From JANRJY01 sp033763735 (lineage in GTDB: Bacteria; Bacteroidota; Bacteroidia; Cytophagales; UBA9547): DNA of 64,000 nt. The stretch lies in assembly GCA_033763735.1 (NCBI GenBank), contig JANRJY010000067.1, positions 121,665-185,664 of the forward strand, in the 5' to 3' direction. The position numbers and the translations under genes are program-made. Positions 27,068-36,080 of this stretch are shown here, piece after piece. Positions within the stretch are counted from its first letter, which is position 1. Every line of letters starts with the position of its first letter. Under the pieces are notes generated by a model. It saw nothing but the letters and a program-made list of their open reading frames with translations, was not told the DNA's origin and did no database searches.

Positions 27068-28201
27068 ATGAACATTGGAATTGTATGTTATCCCACGTTT
27101 GGAGGTAGTGGAGTGGTAGCTACCGAACTGGGAAAAGGTCTTGCCGAAAAGGGGCACAAAATACATTTCATAACATATAAACAACCTTCCCGACTTGATT
27201 TTTTTAATGAAAATTTGTTTTATCATGAAGTCGATGTTTATAGCTATCCATTATTTGACTATCCTCCTTATGAGTTGGCACTTGCCAGCAAAATGGTAGA
27301 TGTTGCTCAATTTGCTAATCTTGATTTATTGCATGTACATTATGCCATTCCGCATGCTTCGGCTGCATATATGGCTAAGCAAATACTAAAGACCAAAAAC
27401 ATCGAAATACCGGTAATTACCACATTGCATGGAACGGATATTACCTTAGTAGGCAAAAATCCTTCATACGAACCGGTGGTTACTTTTAGCATCAATAATT
27501 CGGACATGGTAACGGCCGTATCGCAAGACTTAAAAAACGATACTTACAAGCATTTCCCAATAAGTAAAGACATCCTGGTAATTCCTAATTTCATCAACCT
27601 GGTCCGTTTCAGAAAACAAAAAAAGGATCATTTCAAAAAGGCAATTTGCCCCAATGATGAAAAACTATTGGTTCACACATCCAACTTCAGAAAAGTAAAA
27701 AGAATTGATGATGTGATACATATATTTGATTTGGTAAATAAGTCTGTACCATCCAAACTACTAATGATTGGTGATGGGCCTGAAAGACAAAAAGCGGAAC
27801 AAACATGCAGAGATCTTGGATTGGGCGAAGAAGTTCGATTTCTTGGAAAATTAGATTCGGTTGAAGAAGTTTTATCGGTATGCGATCTGTTTTTGATGCC
27901 TTCCGAAACTGAAAGTTTTGGATTGGCTGCGTTGGAAGCAATGGCTTGCGAAGTTCCTGTGATATCGACCAATGCCGGAGGAATACCTGAGTTAAATATT
28001 AATGGTTTTAGTGGATTTACCAGCAATGTAGGCGACATATCCGATATGGCAAAAAACGCACTTCATGTGTTAGAAAATGAGAATTTGCCTAAGTTTAAAA
28101 CAAATGCGCTTGCAAGAGCAAAAGAATTTGACATTAGCAATATATTGCCAAAATATGAAGAAGCTTACAATAAAGCTGTTCAAGAAATTATGGCAACTTG
28201 A
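27068..28201 (+). CDS. bshA: N-acetyl-alpha-D-glucosaminyl L-malate synthase (bacillithiol)
   Basis: 377 residues, GT4 family. It joins GlcNAc from UDP-GlcNAc to L-malate, the first step of bacillithiol synthesis. The N-terminus IGIVCYPTFGGSGVVATELG and the stretch DLLHVHYAIPHASAAYMA are typical of BshA. The GT4 E-x7-E motif falls in PSETESFGLAALEAMA, followed by VPVISTNAGGIPE. bshB and bshC are not adjacent. Presence of bshA is common in Bacteroidota. Confidence 0.93.
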   Translation: MNIGIVCYPTFGGSGVVATELGKGLAEKGHKIHFITYKQPSRLDFFNENLFYHEVDVYSYPLFDYPPYELALASKMVDVAQFANLDLLHVHYAIPHASAAYMAKQILKTKNIEIPVITTLHGTDITLVGKNPSYEPVVTFSINNSDMVTAVSQDLKNDTYKHFPISKDILVIPNFINLVRFRKQKKDHFKKAICPNDEKLLVHTSNFRKVKRIDDVIHIFDLVNKSVPSKLLMIGDGPERQKAEQTCRDLGLGEEVRFLGKLDSVEEVLSVCDLFLMPSETESFGLAALEAMACEVPVISTNAGGIPELNINGFSGFTSNVGDISDMAKNALHVLENENLPKFKTNALARAKEFDISNILPKYEEAYNKAVQEIMAT

Positions 28202-28253
28202 CTGAATTATAGCGCTCTCAAATATGATATTTAAATTTTATTAAAAAACAATT

Positions 28254-29468
28254 ATGCTTGACACCATTGAAGAAGCAATCGAAGATATTAAAAAGGGCAA
28301 AATCATAATTGTGGTTGACGATGAAGATCGTGAGAATGAGGGAGATATGATTTGTGCTGCCGAAAAAGCCACTCCTGAAATTGTCAATTTCATGACCAAA
28401 GAAGCCCGAGGCTTAATATGCGTGGCACTCAATGAAGAAAGATGTGAAGAGCTGGAACTTGATTTGATGGTTGGTAAAAACACTTCTGTTCATGCTACCC
28501 CTTTTACCGTTTCCGTTGATTTGTTGGGACATGGTTGTACTACAGGTATTTCAGCGCCTGATCGTTCCAAAACAATCAATGCTCTGGTTGACAAAAATAT
28601 CAAACCCAATGAATTTGGTCGACCCGGTCATATATTCCCATTAAAAGCACGTGATGGAGGTGTTTTGCGTAGAACAGGTCATACAGAGGCAACGGTTGAT
28701 TTTGCACGTTTGGCCGGATTATATCCGGGCGGTGTATTGGTTGAAGTTTTGAATGAACAAGGTACTATGGCTCGATTGCCTGAATTAAGAAAAATTGCAG
28801 ACAAGCACAATATGAAACTCGTTTCAATCAAAGATTTGATTGAATATAGGCTCAAAAACGAATCATTAATCAAAAGAGAAATATCCGTAAAAATGCCAAC
28901 CATTTGGGGTAACTTTGACTTAATTGCTTTTAAACAAATTAATACTGGAGACGAACATTTGGCCCTTATTAAAGGATCATGGACTGTGGACGAGGTCGTT
29001 ATGGTTCGAGTACACTCCTCATGTGTAACGGGAGATATTTTTGGTTCGTGCCGATGCGATTGTGGTGAGCAACTACATGCTGCCATGGAGATGGTTGAAA
29101 AAGCAGGTAAAGGCGTGGTCTTGTATATGAATCAGGAAGGAAGAGGAATTGGGTTACTAAACAAACTAAAAGCTTACAAACTTCAAGAAACAGGTATGGA
29201 CACCGTGGAAGCTAATTTGTCGCTTGGTTTTAAAATGGACGAACGCGACTATGGTATTGGCGCCCAAATACTAAGAGACTTGGGAATTACAAAGCTTAAG
29301 TTAATTTCCAATAACCCTAAAAAACGTGCCGGATTGATGGGTTATGGCATTGAAATTAAAGAGGTTGTGCCATTAGAAGTAAAACCCAATCCACACAATA
29401 AAAAGTATTTGGAAACCAAGCGTGACAAAATGGGGCACACTATTTTGAAAGGGAAAAAGAAAAAGTAA
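28254..29468 (+). CDS. ribBA: Bifunctional DHBP synthase/GTP cyclohydrolase II
   Basis: 404 residues with both entry enzymes of riboflavin synthesis. The N-terminal RibB domain (about 1-205) has VVDDEDRENEGDMICAAE, HGCTTGISAPDR and RRTGHTEATVD. The C-terminal RibA domain has SSCVTGDIFGSCRCDCG with the zinc cysteines, and NQEGRGIGL. No FMN riboswitch could be recognised in the 52 bases upstream. Other rib genes are absent here. Confidence 0.96.
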   Translation: MLDTIEEAIEDIKKGKIIIVVDDEDRENEGDMICAAEKATPEIVNFMTKEARGLICVALNEERCEELELDLMVGKNTSVHATPFTVSVDLLGHGCTTGISAPDRSKTINALVDKNIKPNEFGRPGHIFPLKARDGGVLRRTGHTEATVDFARLAGLYPGGVLVEVLNEQGTMARLPELRKIADKHNMKLVSIKDLIEYRLKNESLIKREISVKMPTIWGNFDLIAFKQINTGDEHLALIKGSWTVDEVVMVRVHSSCVTGDIFGSCRCDCGEQLHAAMEMVEKAGKGVVLYMNQEGRGIGLLNKLKAYKLQETGMDTVEANLSLGFKMDERDYGIGAQILRDLGITKLKLISNNPKKRAGLMGYGIEIKEVVPLEVKPNPHNKKYLETKRDKMGHTILKGKKKK

Positions 29469-29487
29469 TGGTGTTGAATATATTTTT

Positions 29488-30627
29488 TTAAACCAAATCA
29501 ACCTTTAAAAGCGTATCTAAAAAATTACTTTTATTCACCACTACAAACGCTCCTTCTTTGTAGGTCTCTAAAAATAACTTTGGGGCTTTTACTTTTGCAT
29601 TTTCAGAATACTTAAACTCAAAAGCGAGCAGTTTTCCGTTGCGCTCTTCCACCAAATCTATTTCTTGTTGTTGGTAGGTACGCCAAAAATAATGGTTTGC
29701 TTTAGTATCTTTTTCGCTCAATATTTTCATGCGTTCTATCACGCAAAAGTTTTCCCAAAGTGCACCCACATCCGTTCGGTTTGACATGGGAAGATAATTT
29801 TGCAGCAAGCTATTTCGCACTCCCAAGTCATAAAAATAATATTTTTGGCTAATGGCAAGTTCACTTCTTAGATTTCGGCTAAATGTACCCAGTTTAAATA
29901 TCACAAACGAATGTTCGAGCAAACGTATATACTTTTGTATTGTTTCTACAGAAGTTTTGAGCAAATTAGCTAGCTCATTATACGAAACTTGGTTCCCTAG
30001 TTGGAGTGCCAACGCTTTCAATAGTTTTATGAGCAAATCGCTGTTTTTTACTGAGTCCATCATCAGTACGTCTCTGTACAAATAATCTGTGGCAATTTCA
30101 TCCAGCAACATCATTTTTTCACTTTCATGCCTCAATACAATGTCTGGGTATGAACCAAAACGAAGCAGGCTCTCCAAATTATCATTCATCCACATTTTGC
30201 CAAAGTGATTTATCAGTTCATTTATAGAAATAGGCGAAATTTGAAACTTAATATTTCTCCCTGTCAGAGGTTCATTGAGTTCGTTGCTCAATTCAAAGCT
30301 GCTTGAGCCAGAAGCAATAATTTGTATTTCAGGATAAGTATCGTGAATGAGCTTCAATACCAACCCTATATCTTTGATTTTTTGTGCCTCATCAAATACC
30401 ACCAACTTATTATCACCCAAAAAACTGCGGATTTGTTCTATATTCTTGCTTTCGAGCAATTCTTTGACTTGAATGCGTTCACAATTGAGATAAACTGACG
30501 GAAGGTTGTTTTTTAATAAATCTTTGCAAATGGTTGTTTTCCCTACTTGACGAGCACCCATTATCATTACCACTTTATTTTTATAAAGCCAATTTTGAAT
30601 GGTGTTAGTTTTAATTCTGTCAATCAT
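29488..30627 (-). CDS. AAA ATPase with DUF4143 C-terminal domain
   Basis: 379 residues. Walker A MGARQVGKTT (about 23-32) and Walker B LVVFDEAQKI, then IIASGSSSFELS. A winged-helix segment follows (about 205-250). The C-terminal part has WENFCVIERM, YFWRTYQQQEIDLVEERNG and FEFKYS, a pattern that resembles a nuclease-like (PD-(D/E)XK-type) fold in DUF4143 proteins. These ATPases occur patchily in bacteria and archaea; function is unknown, and defence or mobile roles are only suspected. It stands alone and is convergent with ribBA. ATG start at 30627. Confidence 0.85.
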   Translation of the reverse strand: MIDRIKTNTIQNWLYKNKVVMIMGARQVGKTTICKDLLKNNLPSVYLNCERIQVKELLESKNIEQIRSFLGDNKLVVFDEAQKIKDIGLVLKLIHDTYPEIQIIASGSSSFELSNELNEPLTGRNIKFQISPISINELINHFGKMWMNDNLESLLRFGSYPDIVLRHESEKMMLLDEIATDYLYRDVLMMDSVKNSDLLIKLLKALALQLGNQVSYNELANLLKTSVETIQKYIRLLEHSFVIFKLGTFSRNLRSELAISQKYYFYDLGVRNSLLQNYLPMSNRTDVGALWENFCVIERMKILSEKDTKANHYFWRTYQQQEIDLVEERNGKLLAFEFKYSENAKVKAPKLFLETYKEGAFVVVNKSNFLDTLLKVDLV

Positions 30628-30951
30628 TTCTGTATTCTATCGTACAAATGTACTAGTTTATATACAATTTAGTACTTACTATCTATAAATTAAATATAAT
30701 TTATCGAATTAACCTGATAAATTTTAATATAATCATATAAAATATTGATTAATAGCTATTTATAGGTATAAATGGCCTTCATATCCTTAAGTATGCTTCT
30801 CCTATAACCTACTTACTCTTCGATTAAAATTCGAATTTTGTGTCGGTAATATATATTCATCCTTTATCACACTAATGATGATAATTTTTTACATTTAGGA
30901 AACATTTCAAGTAATCAATTTGTAGTATTATCAATAATTAACAATAATGTC
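30628..30951. other. 324-bp AT-rich intergenic region
   Basis: Lies between two divergent genes and must hold both promoters. It is strongly AT-rich. I found no exact TAnnTTTG box, no terminator hairpin and no ORF worth reporting; TACATTTA near 30890-30900 is the closest -7-like sequence for the rightward gene. Confidence 0.5.
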
Positions 30952-31584
30952 ATGGATAAGGTAACCATAAGAAATAAATATATTGAATATGTGCTGGAGC
31001 AAGGTCACAAACCTAACTCTGTGTTTTCGTTTGCCAAGTCATTGGGTATGGAGGAAACAGATTTCTACACTTTTTACAGTTCGTTCGAAGCTATCGAAAG
31101 TGAATTCTGGAAATCTACTTTTGATGAAGCTTTGGAAAAACTAGCAAAAGACAAAACCTATAAAGGTTATGGATCAAAGGACAAATTATTAACTTTCTAC
31201 TTTGTGTGGATCGCCATTTTACGAAATAATAGAAGTTACGTACTTTCATTTAAAGATGCTAAAATTAAATCCATAGCCCTTACCAACGCTTCTTTAAGTG
31301 CTTTCAAAACAGCATTTCTTGAGTATGCTTCACAATTGGTGAAAGAAGGAACCGAAACCAAAGAATTAAAAGAACGAAAATTTATCAGCGATAAATATCA
31401 CTATGGATTGTGGATTCAAACCATGTTTGTGCTCAACTACTGGGTTAACGATAATAGTGCAAATTTTGAAATGACGGATGCTGCTATTGAAAAAGCCGTG
31501 AATCTTTCATTTAAACTATTGGCCGACAATACCTTGGATAATGTTATTGACTTTGGCAAATTTTTATTCCAAAAAGCAGTATGA
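30952..31584 (+). CDS. TetR family-like regulator
   Basis: 210 residues, all helical. The first 50 residues match a TetR DNA-binding region: a helix, then FAKSLGMEETDFYTFYSSFEAIE, where TetR proteins have A..LG....T.Y.HF.S...L. The rest resembles the TetR C-terminal domain of a Bacteroidota family found with AarF-like genes. Its stop overlaps the AarF gene by ATGA, so it may control the operon it starts; the ligand is unknown. Confidence 0.75.
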   Translation: MDKVTIRNKYIEYVLEQGHKPNSVFSFAKSLGMEETDFYTFYSSFEAIESEFWKSTFDEALEKLAKDKTYKGYGSKDKLLTFYFVWIAILRNNRSYVLSFKDAKIKSIALTNASLSAFKTAFLEYASQLVKEGTETKELKERKFISDKYHYGLWIQTMFVLNYWVNDNSANFEMTDAAIEKAVNLSFKLLADNTLDNVIDFGKFLFQKAV

Positions 31585-32900
31585 GTAACGACTCCAAAGA
31601 ACAGGTTACAATTCCCGTTTCCAAAATAGAGAGAGCAGGTCACTTTGTAGCTACAGGTGTTAAAGTGGGCGGTAATTATGTCAAACACTACGCCCAAAAA
31701 CTTATAAACAAAGACACATCTCGTGAAGAACTGCTTCAGGACAATGCCGATGATATATATGAAACGCTCAGCCATTTGAAAGGAAGTGCTCTGAAAGTGG
31801 CACAAATGCTCAGCATGGATAGAGGGATTATGCCCAAGGCCTATCAGGATAAGTTTCAGCTTTCACAGTACAGTGCACCTCCTTTGTCATCACCATTGGT
31901 TCTGAATACATTCATGAAAACACTTGGAAAAACTCCAGGTGAATTATTCGATACTTTCGATATAAAGGCAAGCAATGCAGCATCTATTGGTCAAGTCCAT
32001 CAAGCCACAAAAAATGGTAAAAAACTAGCTATCAAAATTCAATACCCAGGAGTTGCAAATAGCATTAGCTCAGACCTTAAAATTGTAAAACCGTTTGCCG
32101 TTCGCATTGTAGGATTAGCTGCAAGAGATGCTGACAAATATTTTGAAGAAGTTGAAAGCAAACTTTTGGAAGAAACAGATTACACACTTGAACTTAGGCG
32201 TTCAATGGAACTTTCAGAATTATGTGCTCATATCCCGAATTTGACTTTCCCAAAATATTATCCGGAAATGTCATCAGCTAAAATCATAACCATGGATTGG
32301 CTGGAAGGCATGCACATGAAGGATTTCATAGCATCTAACCCAACTCAAGAAGCATTAAATAGAGCCGGACAAGCCCTTTGGGACTTCTATGATTTTCAGG
32401 TGCACAAACTCAAAACAGTACATGCCGATCCACATCCGGGTAATTTTTTGTTCAAAGAAGATGGTACGGTAAGCATATTTGACTTTGGATGTGTTAAGGA
32501 AATACCCAAAGATTTCTACGATAATTATTTCTTGCTGACCAATCAAGAAATATATAAAGACGAAGCGAGAGTGCGAGAGGTGTACAATAATCTTGAAATG
32601 ATTCACCCAACAGATACAGAGCAAGAAATCAATTTTTTCAAACCGCTTTTTAAGAAAATGATTGATATGCTCACTTATCCGTTTACAGTATCAAGTTTTG
32701 ATTTTGGAGATGATACTTATTTCAAAGAAATATATGAATACATTGAATATGTTTCCAATTTGAAAGAAGTGAGAGAATCTATAAAAGCCAGAGGTTCAAG
32801 GCATTCGTTATATGTCAATCGCACTTATTACGGATTGTACAATATTCTAAATAGTCTCAAATCAAATATCAAAACACACGGTCCTTTACATTTCAACTGA
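31581..32900 (+). CDS. AarF/ABC1/UbiB-like atypical kinase
   Basis: 439 residues. ABC1 family features: KGSALKVAQMLSMD near residue 70 (the KxGQ element appears as KVAQ), AASIGQVHQA (Ala-rich loop) with LAIKIQYPGV (ATP-site Lys), ELEETDYTLE-like LLEETDYTLE, VHADPHPGNFLF (metal-binding Asn) and SIFDFGCVKE (DFG-like). In other bacteria UbiB kin support isoprenoid quinone synthesis or membrane lipid handling. Here the organism seems to use menaquinone, so the role is not clear. It is coupled by overlap to the TetR-like gene and lies 2 bases from the SRPBCC gene. Confidence 0.9.
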   Translation: MSNDSKEQVTIPVSKIERAGHFVATGVKVGGNYVKHYAQKLINKDTSREELLQDNADDIYETLSHLKGSALKVAQMLSMDRGIMPKAYQDKFQLSQYSAPPLSSPLVLNTFMKTLGKTPGELFDTFDIKASNAASIGQVHQATKNGKKLAIKIQYPGVANSISSDLKIVKPFAVRIVGLAARDADKYFEEVESKLLEETDYTLELRRSMELSELCAHIPNLTFPKYYPEMSSAKIITMDWLEGMHMKDFIASNPTQEALNRAGQALWDFYDFQVHKLKTVHADPHPGNFLFKEDGTVSIFDFGCVKEIPKDFYDNYFLLTNQEIYKDEARVREVYNNLEMIHPTDTEQEINFFKPLFKKMIDMLTYPFTVSSFDFGDDTYFKEIYEYIEYVSNLKEVRESIKARGSRHSLYVNRTYYGLYNILNSLKSNIKTHGPLHFN

Positions 32901-32902
32901 TT

Positions 32903-33370
32903 ATGAGCAAATTATATCGAATAAGTTTTGTCCAAAATATTCCATCTGATATTGATACAATTTGGGATTTTATTTCATCGCCTGCTAATCTAAAAAAAAT
33001 AACCCCTCCACATATGGGCTTTAAGATTTTATCAGAAATTGATTCTGATAAAATGTATACAGGTCAAATAATTGAGTACACTGTGTATCCATTCCCACTG
33101 ATTCCTATGGGTTGGGTCACTGAAATCAAACATGTCAAAGACAAAGAATATTTCGTTGACGAACAAAGGTTTGGTCCATATGCTTTATGGCACCATAAAC
33201 ATTTCATCAAACCAATTTCTAATGGTGTTGAAATGCGCGATATTGTTGACTATAAAATTCCATTTGGTTTTATTGGAGATATTGCCAACATTATATTGGT
33301 GAAAAAACAGCTGAAAAATATTTTTGAATATCGATTCCAAAAAATTGAAGAGATTTTTGGGAAATATTAA
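32903..33370 (+). CDS. SRPBCC (START-like) family protein
   Basis: 155 residues. N-terminal VQNIPSDIDTIWDFISSPAN, the fold's typical helix after strand 1, then ITPPHMGFKIL, MGWVTEIKHV, YFVDEQRFGPYALWHHKH and DIVDYKIPFG; the C-terminal helix holds VKKQLKNIFEYRF. The pattern fits the group annotated as CDP/SufA-linked or cell-division-inhibitor-like START proteins, which bind a hydrophobic ligand. Third gene of the TetR-AarF-SRPBCC operon, so a lipid-related role is plausible. ATG at 32903. Confidence 0.8.
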   Translation: MSKLYRISFVQNIPSDIDTIWDFISSPANLKKITPPHMGFKILSEIDSDKMYTGQIIEYTVYPFPLIPMGWVTEIKHVKDKEYFVDEQRFGPYALWHHKHFIKPISNGVEMRDIVDYKIPFGFIGDIANIILVKKQLKNIFEYRFQKIEEIFGKY

Positions 33371-33373
33371 TTC

Positions 33374-34480
33374 TTAAATTAGTTCGTTCAGTTTGACCAA
33401 TTTATTGCGTAAATAAAAGTCCAGTGTAACCAATGCAGCCATTGAATCCACAATAGGGACTGCTCTGGGCAACACGCATGGGTCATGCCTACCTTTACCT
33501 GAAACTACAACCGAATCGCCAGCTTCATTAACACTTTCTTGATCATGCATAATGGTAGCCACTGGTTTGAAGGCCACATTGAAATACACATCCTCTCCGT
33601 TCGTAATTCCTCCCTGAACACCCCCTGAATAGTTAGTTCGAGTTTTTACTTTATTATTTTCTATGTAAAAAACATCGTTGTGTGTCGAACCATTGTATTT
33701 GATACCCTCAAATCCACTTCCATATTCAAAGCCTTTTACCGCATTAATGCTTAACATTGCCTTACCAAGCTCTGCATGAAATTTGTCAAAAACAGGCTCT
33801 CCCAATCCTACGGGAACTCCTTTGATTACACAAGTGACAATACCACCAATAGTGTCGGCTGCTTTGCGCGTATCGTCAATTAACTTGTACATTTTTTCAG
33901 CCATTTCCGGGTCGGGACAACGGACATCATTGGTATCTATTTTGGTCAAATCGAGTTCTTTATAGCTTTTATCCAATTTCAGTGACCCTACCTGCGACAC
34001 ATAAGAATGAATGGACACACCTATTTTATTTAAAATTTGTTTAGCAATAGCTCCGGAAGCCACTCTTGCAATAGTTTCTCTTGCCGAACTTCTGCCACCA
34101 CCTCTGTAATCTCTGATGCCATATTTTACTTGATAAGTATAATCGGCATGTGAAGGGCGATATTTATCTGCTATATGCGAATAGTCTTTACTCTTTTGGT
34201 CAGTATTCAGCACTACTATATGAATAGGGGTTCCTGTGGAATAGAATTTACCATCATTATTAGGTTCAAATATTCCGGAAAGAATTTGAAATTCATCCGG
34301 TTCTTGCCTTTGAGTAACAATTTTGGACTGACCTGGTTTCCTGCGACTAAGCTCTTTTTGAATGTCTGCTAAATCAATTTCTAATCCTGCCGGGCATCCA
34401 TCAATGATTACGCCTACTCCTTTACCATGCGATTCACCAAAAGTGGTGATTTTGAATATTTTACCGTACGAATTTCCCAC
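33374..34480 (-). CDS. aroC: Chorismate synthase
   Basis: 368 residues. It converts EPSP to chorismate using reduced FMN. Motifs: FKITTFGESHGKGVGVIIDG at the N-terminus, ELSRRKPGQSKIVTQR, YRGGGRSSARETIARVA and VSGKGRHDPCVLPRAVPIV. It supplies the menFD genes about 10 kb upstream as well as aromatic amino acids, but it is transcribed alone. A TATTTTTG box precedes it, and a heptanucleotide repeat tract occupies its -33 region. The convergent SRPBCC gene ends 3 bases away. Confidence 0.97.
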   Translation of the reverse strand: MGNSYGKIFKITTFGESHGKGVGVIIDGCPAGLEIDLADIQKELSRRKPGQSKIVTQRQEPDEFQILSGIFEPNNDGKFYSTGTPIHIVVLNTDQKSKDYSHIADKYRPSHADYTYQVKYGIRDYRGGGRSSARETIARVASGAIAKQILNKIGVSIHSYVSQVGSLKLDKSYKELDLTKIDTNDVRCPDPEMAEKMYKLIDDTRKAADTIGGIVTCVIKGVPVGLGEPVFDKFHAELGKAMLSINAVKGFEYGSGFEGIKYNGSTHNDVFYIENNKVKTRTNYSGGVQGGITNGEDVYFNVAFKPVATIMHDQESVNEAGDSVVVSGKGRHDPCVLPRAVPIVDSMAALVTLDFYLRNKLVKLNELI

Positions 34481-34497
34481 TGATTCAATTTAGAACA

Positions 34498-34505
34498 CAA
34501 AAATA
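34498..34505 (-). promoter_or_regulatory. -7 element of aroC
   Basis: TATTTTTG on the minus strand, 17 bases before the aroC start codon at 34480. The position of the -33 element falls in the degenerate 7-bp repeat at 34513-34561 and has no TTTG. Confidence 0.55.
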
Positions 34506-34512
34506 CGAAATT

Positions 34513-34561
34513 CGGATTTCGGATTCACGATTTACGAATGAAGATTTATGATTTCGGAATA
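34513..34561. repeat. Degenerate heptanucleotide tandem repeat (7 units)
   Basis: Seven 7-bp units read CGGATTT, CGGATTC, ACGATTT, ACGAATG, AAGATTT, ATGATTT, CGGAATA in strict register. It fills the upstream part of the aroC promoter region and ends 16 bases from the 3' end of the arginine decarboxylase gene. Confidence 0.7.
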
Positions 34562-34576
34562 ATATTTTCAAATTTA

Positions 34577-35968
34577 TTATTTATAACCTAACACCTTTAA
34601 CATCGAATCTGTTGATTGTTCGGGGGCAAATAGCCGGGTTTGAATATTGTCATCATCGTCCAAATCCACAATCACATGTTTGGGTGCAGGAACCAAGCAA
34701 TGTTGAACACCTCCATACCCTCCTACGGATTCTTGGTAAGCGCCCGTGTGAAAAAACCCTACATATAATTGTTCATTAGGGTCAAAAACCGGTAAAAACA
34801 CGTCTTGACCATCAGCTTCCGAATTATAATAATCCATTGAATCACAAGTAATTCCGCCAAGATTTACCCTAGTATATTCTTTTTCCCATTGATTAATTGC
34901 CAACATGATAAATTTTTGCTTTAATCCCCAAACATCTGGAATGGTTGTCATAAATGAGCTATCAATCATGTACCAAAGCTCCTTATCATTTTGTTGTTTG
35001 CAATCAATCACTGAATATATAATGGCGCCTGCTTCACCTACAGTAAAAGAACCAAATTCAGTAAAAATGTTAGGATTTGGCACATTGTATTCTTTACAAA
35101 TATTGACGATATTTTCAATGATTTGCTCTGTCATATATTTATAATCGTACTCGAAATTGATATTGGTTTTAATCGGGAAACCTCCTCCAATATCTATAGT
35201 ATCAAGCGTAGGGCAGATTTGCTTTAATTCACAATATAAATGCAAAAATTCAGTAAACTCATTCCAATAATAGGGGGAATCTTTAATACCTGTATTTATA
35301 AAAAAGTGTAACAATTTAAGATTAAAATTCTTACTATTTTTTATTCTTTCTTTGTAAAAATTCACCACTTCACTTGGTCTAATTCCTAACCTTGAGGTAT
35401 AAAACTCAAACTTAGGTTCTTCATCTGCTGCCAACCTTATTCCTACTTGAAGTTTGCCTTCAAGCTTACCTTCATAAGAATCAATTTCTTTCAGGTTATC
35501 CAAAATGGGAACTACATTAGTAAATCCTTTTTGATACAGTTCAATGATTCCATCCGTGTATTTTTTTTGTTTATATCCGTTACAAAGAATATAAAGGTCT
35601 TTGTCGATTTTTTTCTTTGCTAATAGTGACTTTATAATTTCCAAATCATTGGCGGACGATGTTTCCAAATAAATGTCACTCTCCAGTGCTTGCTCCAGAA
35701 TAAACGAAAAATGTGATGATTTTGTACAATAACAGTAAGTGTATTCACCCTCGTAATCGTATTTTTTCATCGCATTTCTAAAAAGTCGTCTGGCTTTTTG
35801 AATTTGTTGAGTTATTTTAGGAAGATATGTTAACCTAAGTGGAGTACCGTATTTTTTTATTAATTTCATGAGAGGAATGTCATGAAAATAGAGTTCGTCT
35901 TTTAATTCTTTAAATTCTACAGTTGGGAATTCAAAGTTTTGGTGAATGAGGTCTACGTATCTATCCAT
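34577..35968 (-). CDS. speA: Arginine decarboxylase-like PLP enzyme (fold III)
   Basis: 463 residues. The PLP lysine is in YCYCTKSSHF, typical of a Bacteroidota arginine decarboxylase clade; later motifs are ETSSANDLEI, LRLAAD-like VGIRLAADEEPKFEF, TIDIGGGFPIKTN, FTEFGSFTVGEAG and a C-terminal FFHTGAYQESVGGYGGVQH with the conserved Tyr. It forms agmatine, a polyamine precursor. It is shorter than the E. coli SpeA (about 650 residues) and could be an ornithine/diaminopimelate-type relative; the family call comes from memory of the clade. No other polyamine gene is adjacent. Confidence 0.8.
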   Translation of the reverse strand: MDRYVDLIHQNFEFPTVEFKELKDELYFHDIPLMKLIKKYGTPLRLTYLPKITQQIQKARRLFRNAMKKYDYEGEYTYCYCTKSSHFSFILEQALESDIYLETSSANDLEIIKSLLAKKKIDKDLYILCNGYKQKKYTDGIIELYQKGFTNVVPILDNLKEIDSYEGKLEGKLQVGIRLAADEEPKFEFYTSRLGIRPSEVVNFYKERIKNSKNFNLKLLHFFINTGIKDSPYYWNEFTEFLHLYCELKQICPTLDTIDIGGGFPIKTNINFEYDYKYMTEQIIENIVNICKEYNVPNPNIFTEFGSFTVGEAGAIIYSVIDCKQQNDKELWYMIDSSFMTTIPDVWGLKQKFIMLAINQWEKEYTRVNLGGITCDSMDYYNSEADGQDVFLPVFDPNEQLYVGFFHTGAYQESVGGYGGVQHCLVPAPKHVIVDLDDDDNIQTRLFAPEQSTDSMLKVLGYK

Positions 35969-36080
35969 CTATATAAATGGCATAAAGCAAATTGTTGTTT
36001 TTTTGGAAATCCGGTTCAATAATCAATGAAAAAATAGTTTTTTCAAAGGTTTTTTTTGTTAATCTTGGCTTTCGATTAAT

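Noticed and set aside
28202..28253. FMN riboswitch upstream of ribBA
   Set aside because: The gap is only 52 bases and shows none of the RFN element's conserved stretches.
29488..30627. Transposase or phage integrase
   Set aside because: The sequence has AAA/DUF4143 motifs and no transposase catalytic residues; no terminal repeats or target duplications were seen.
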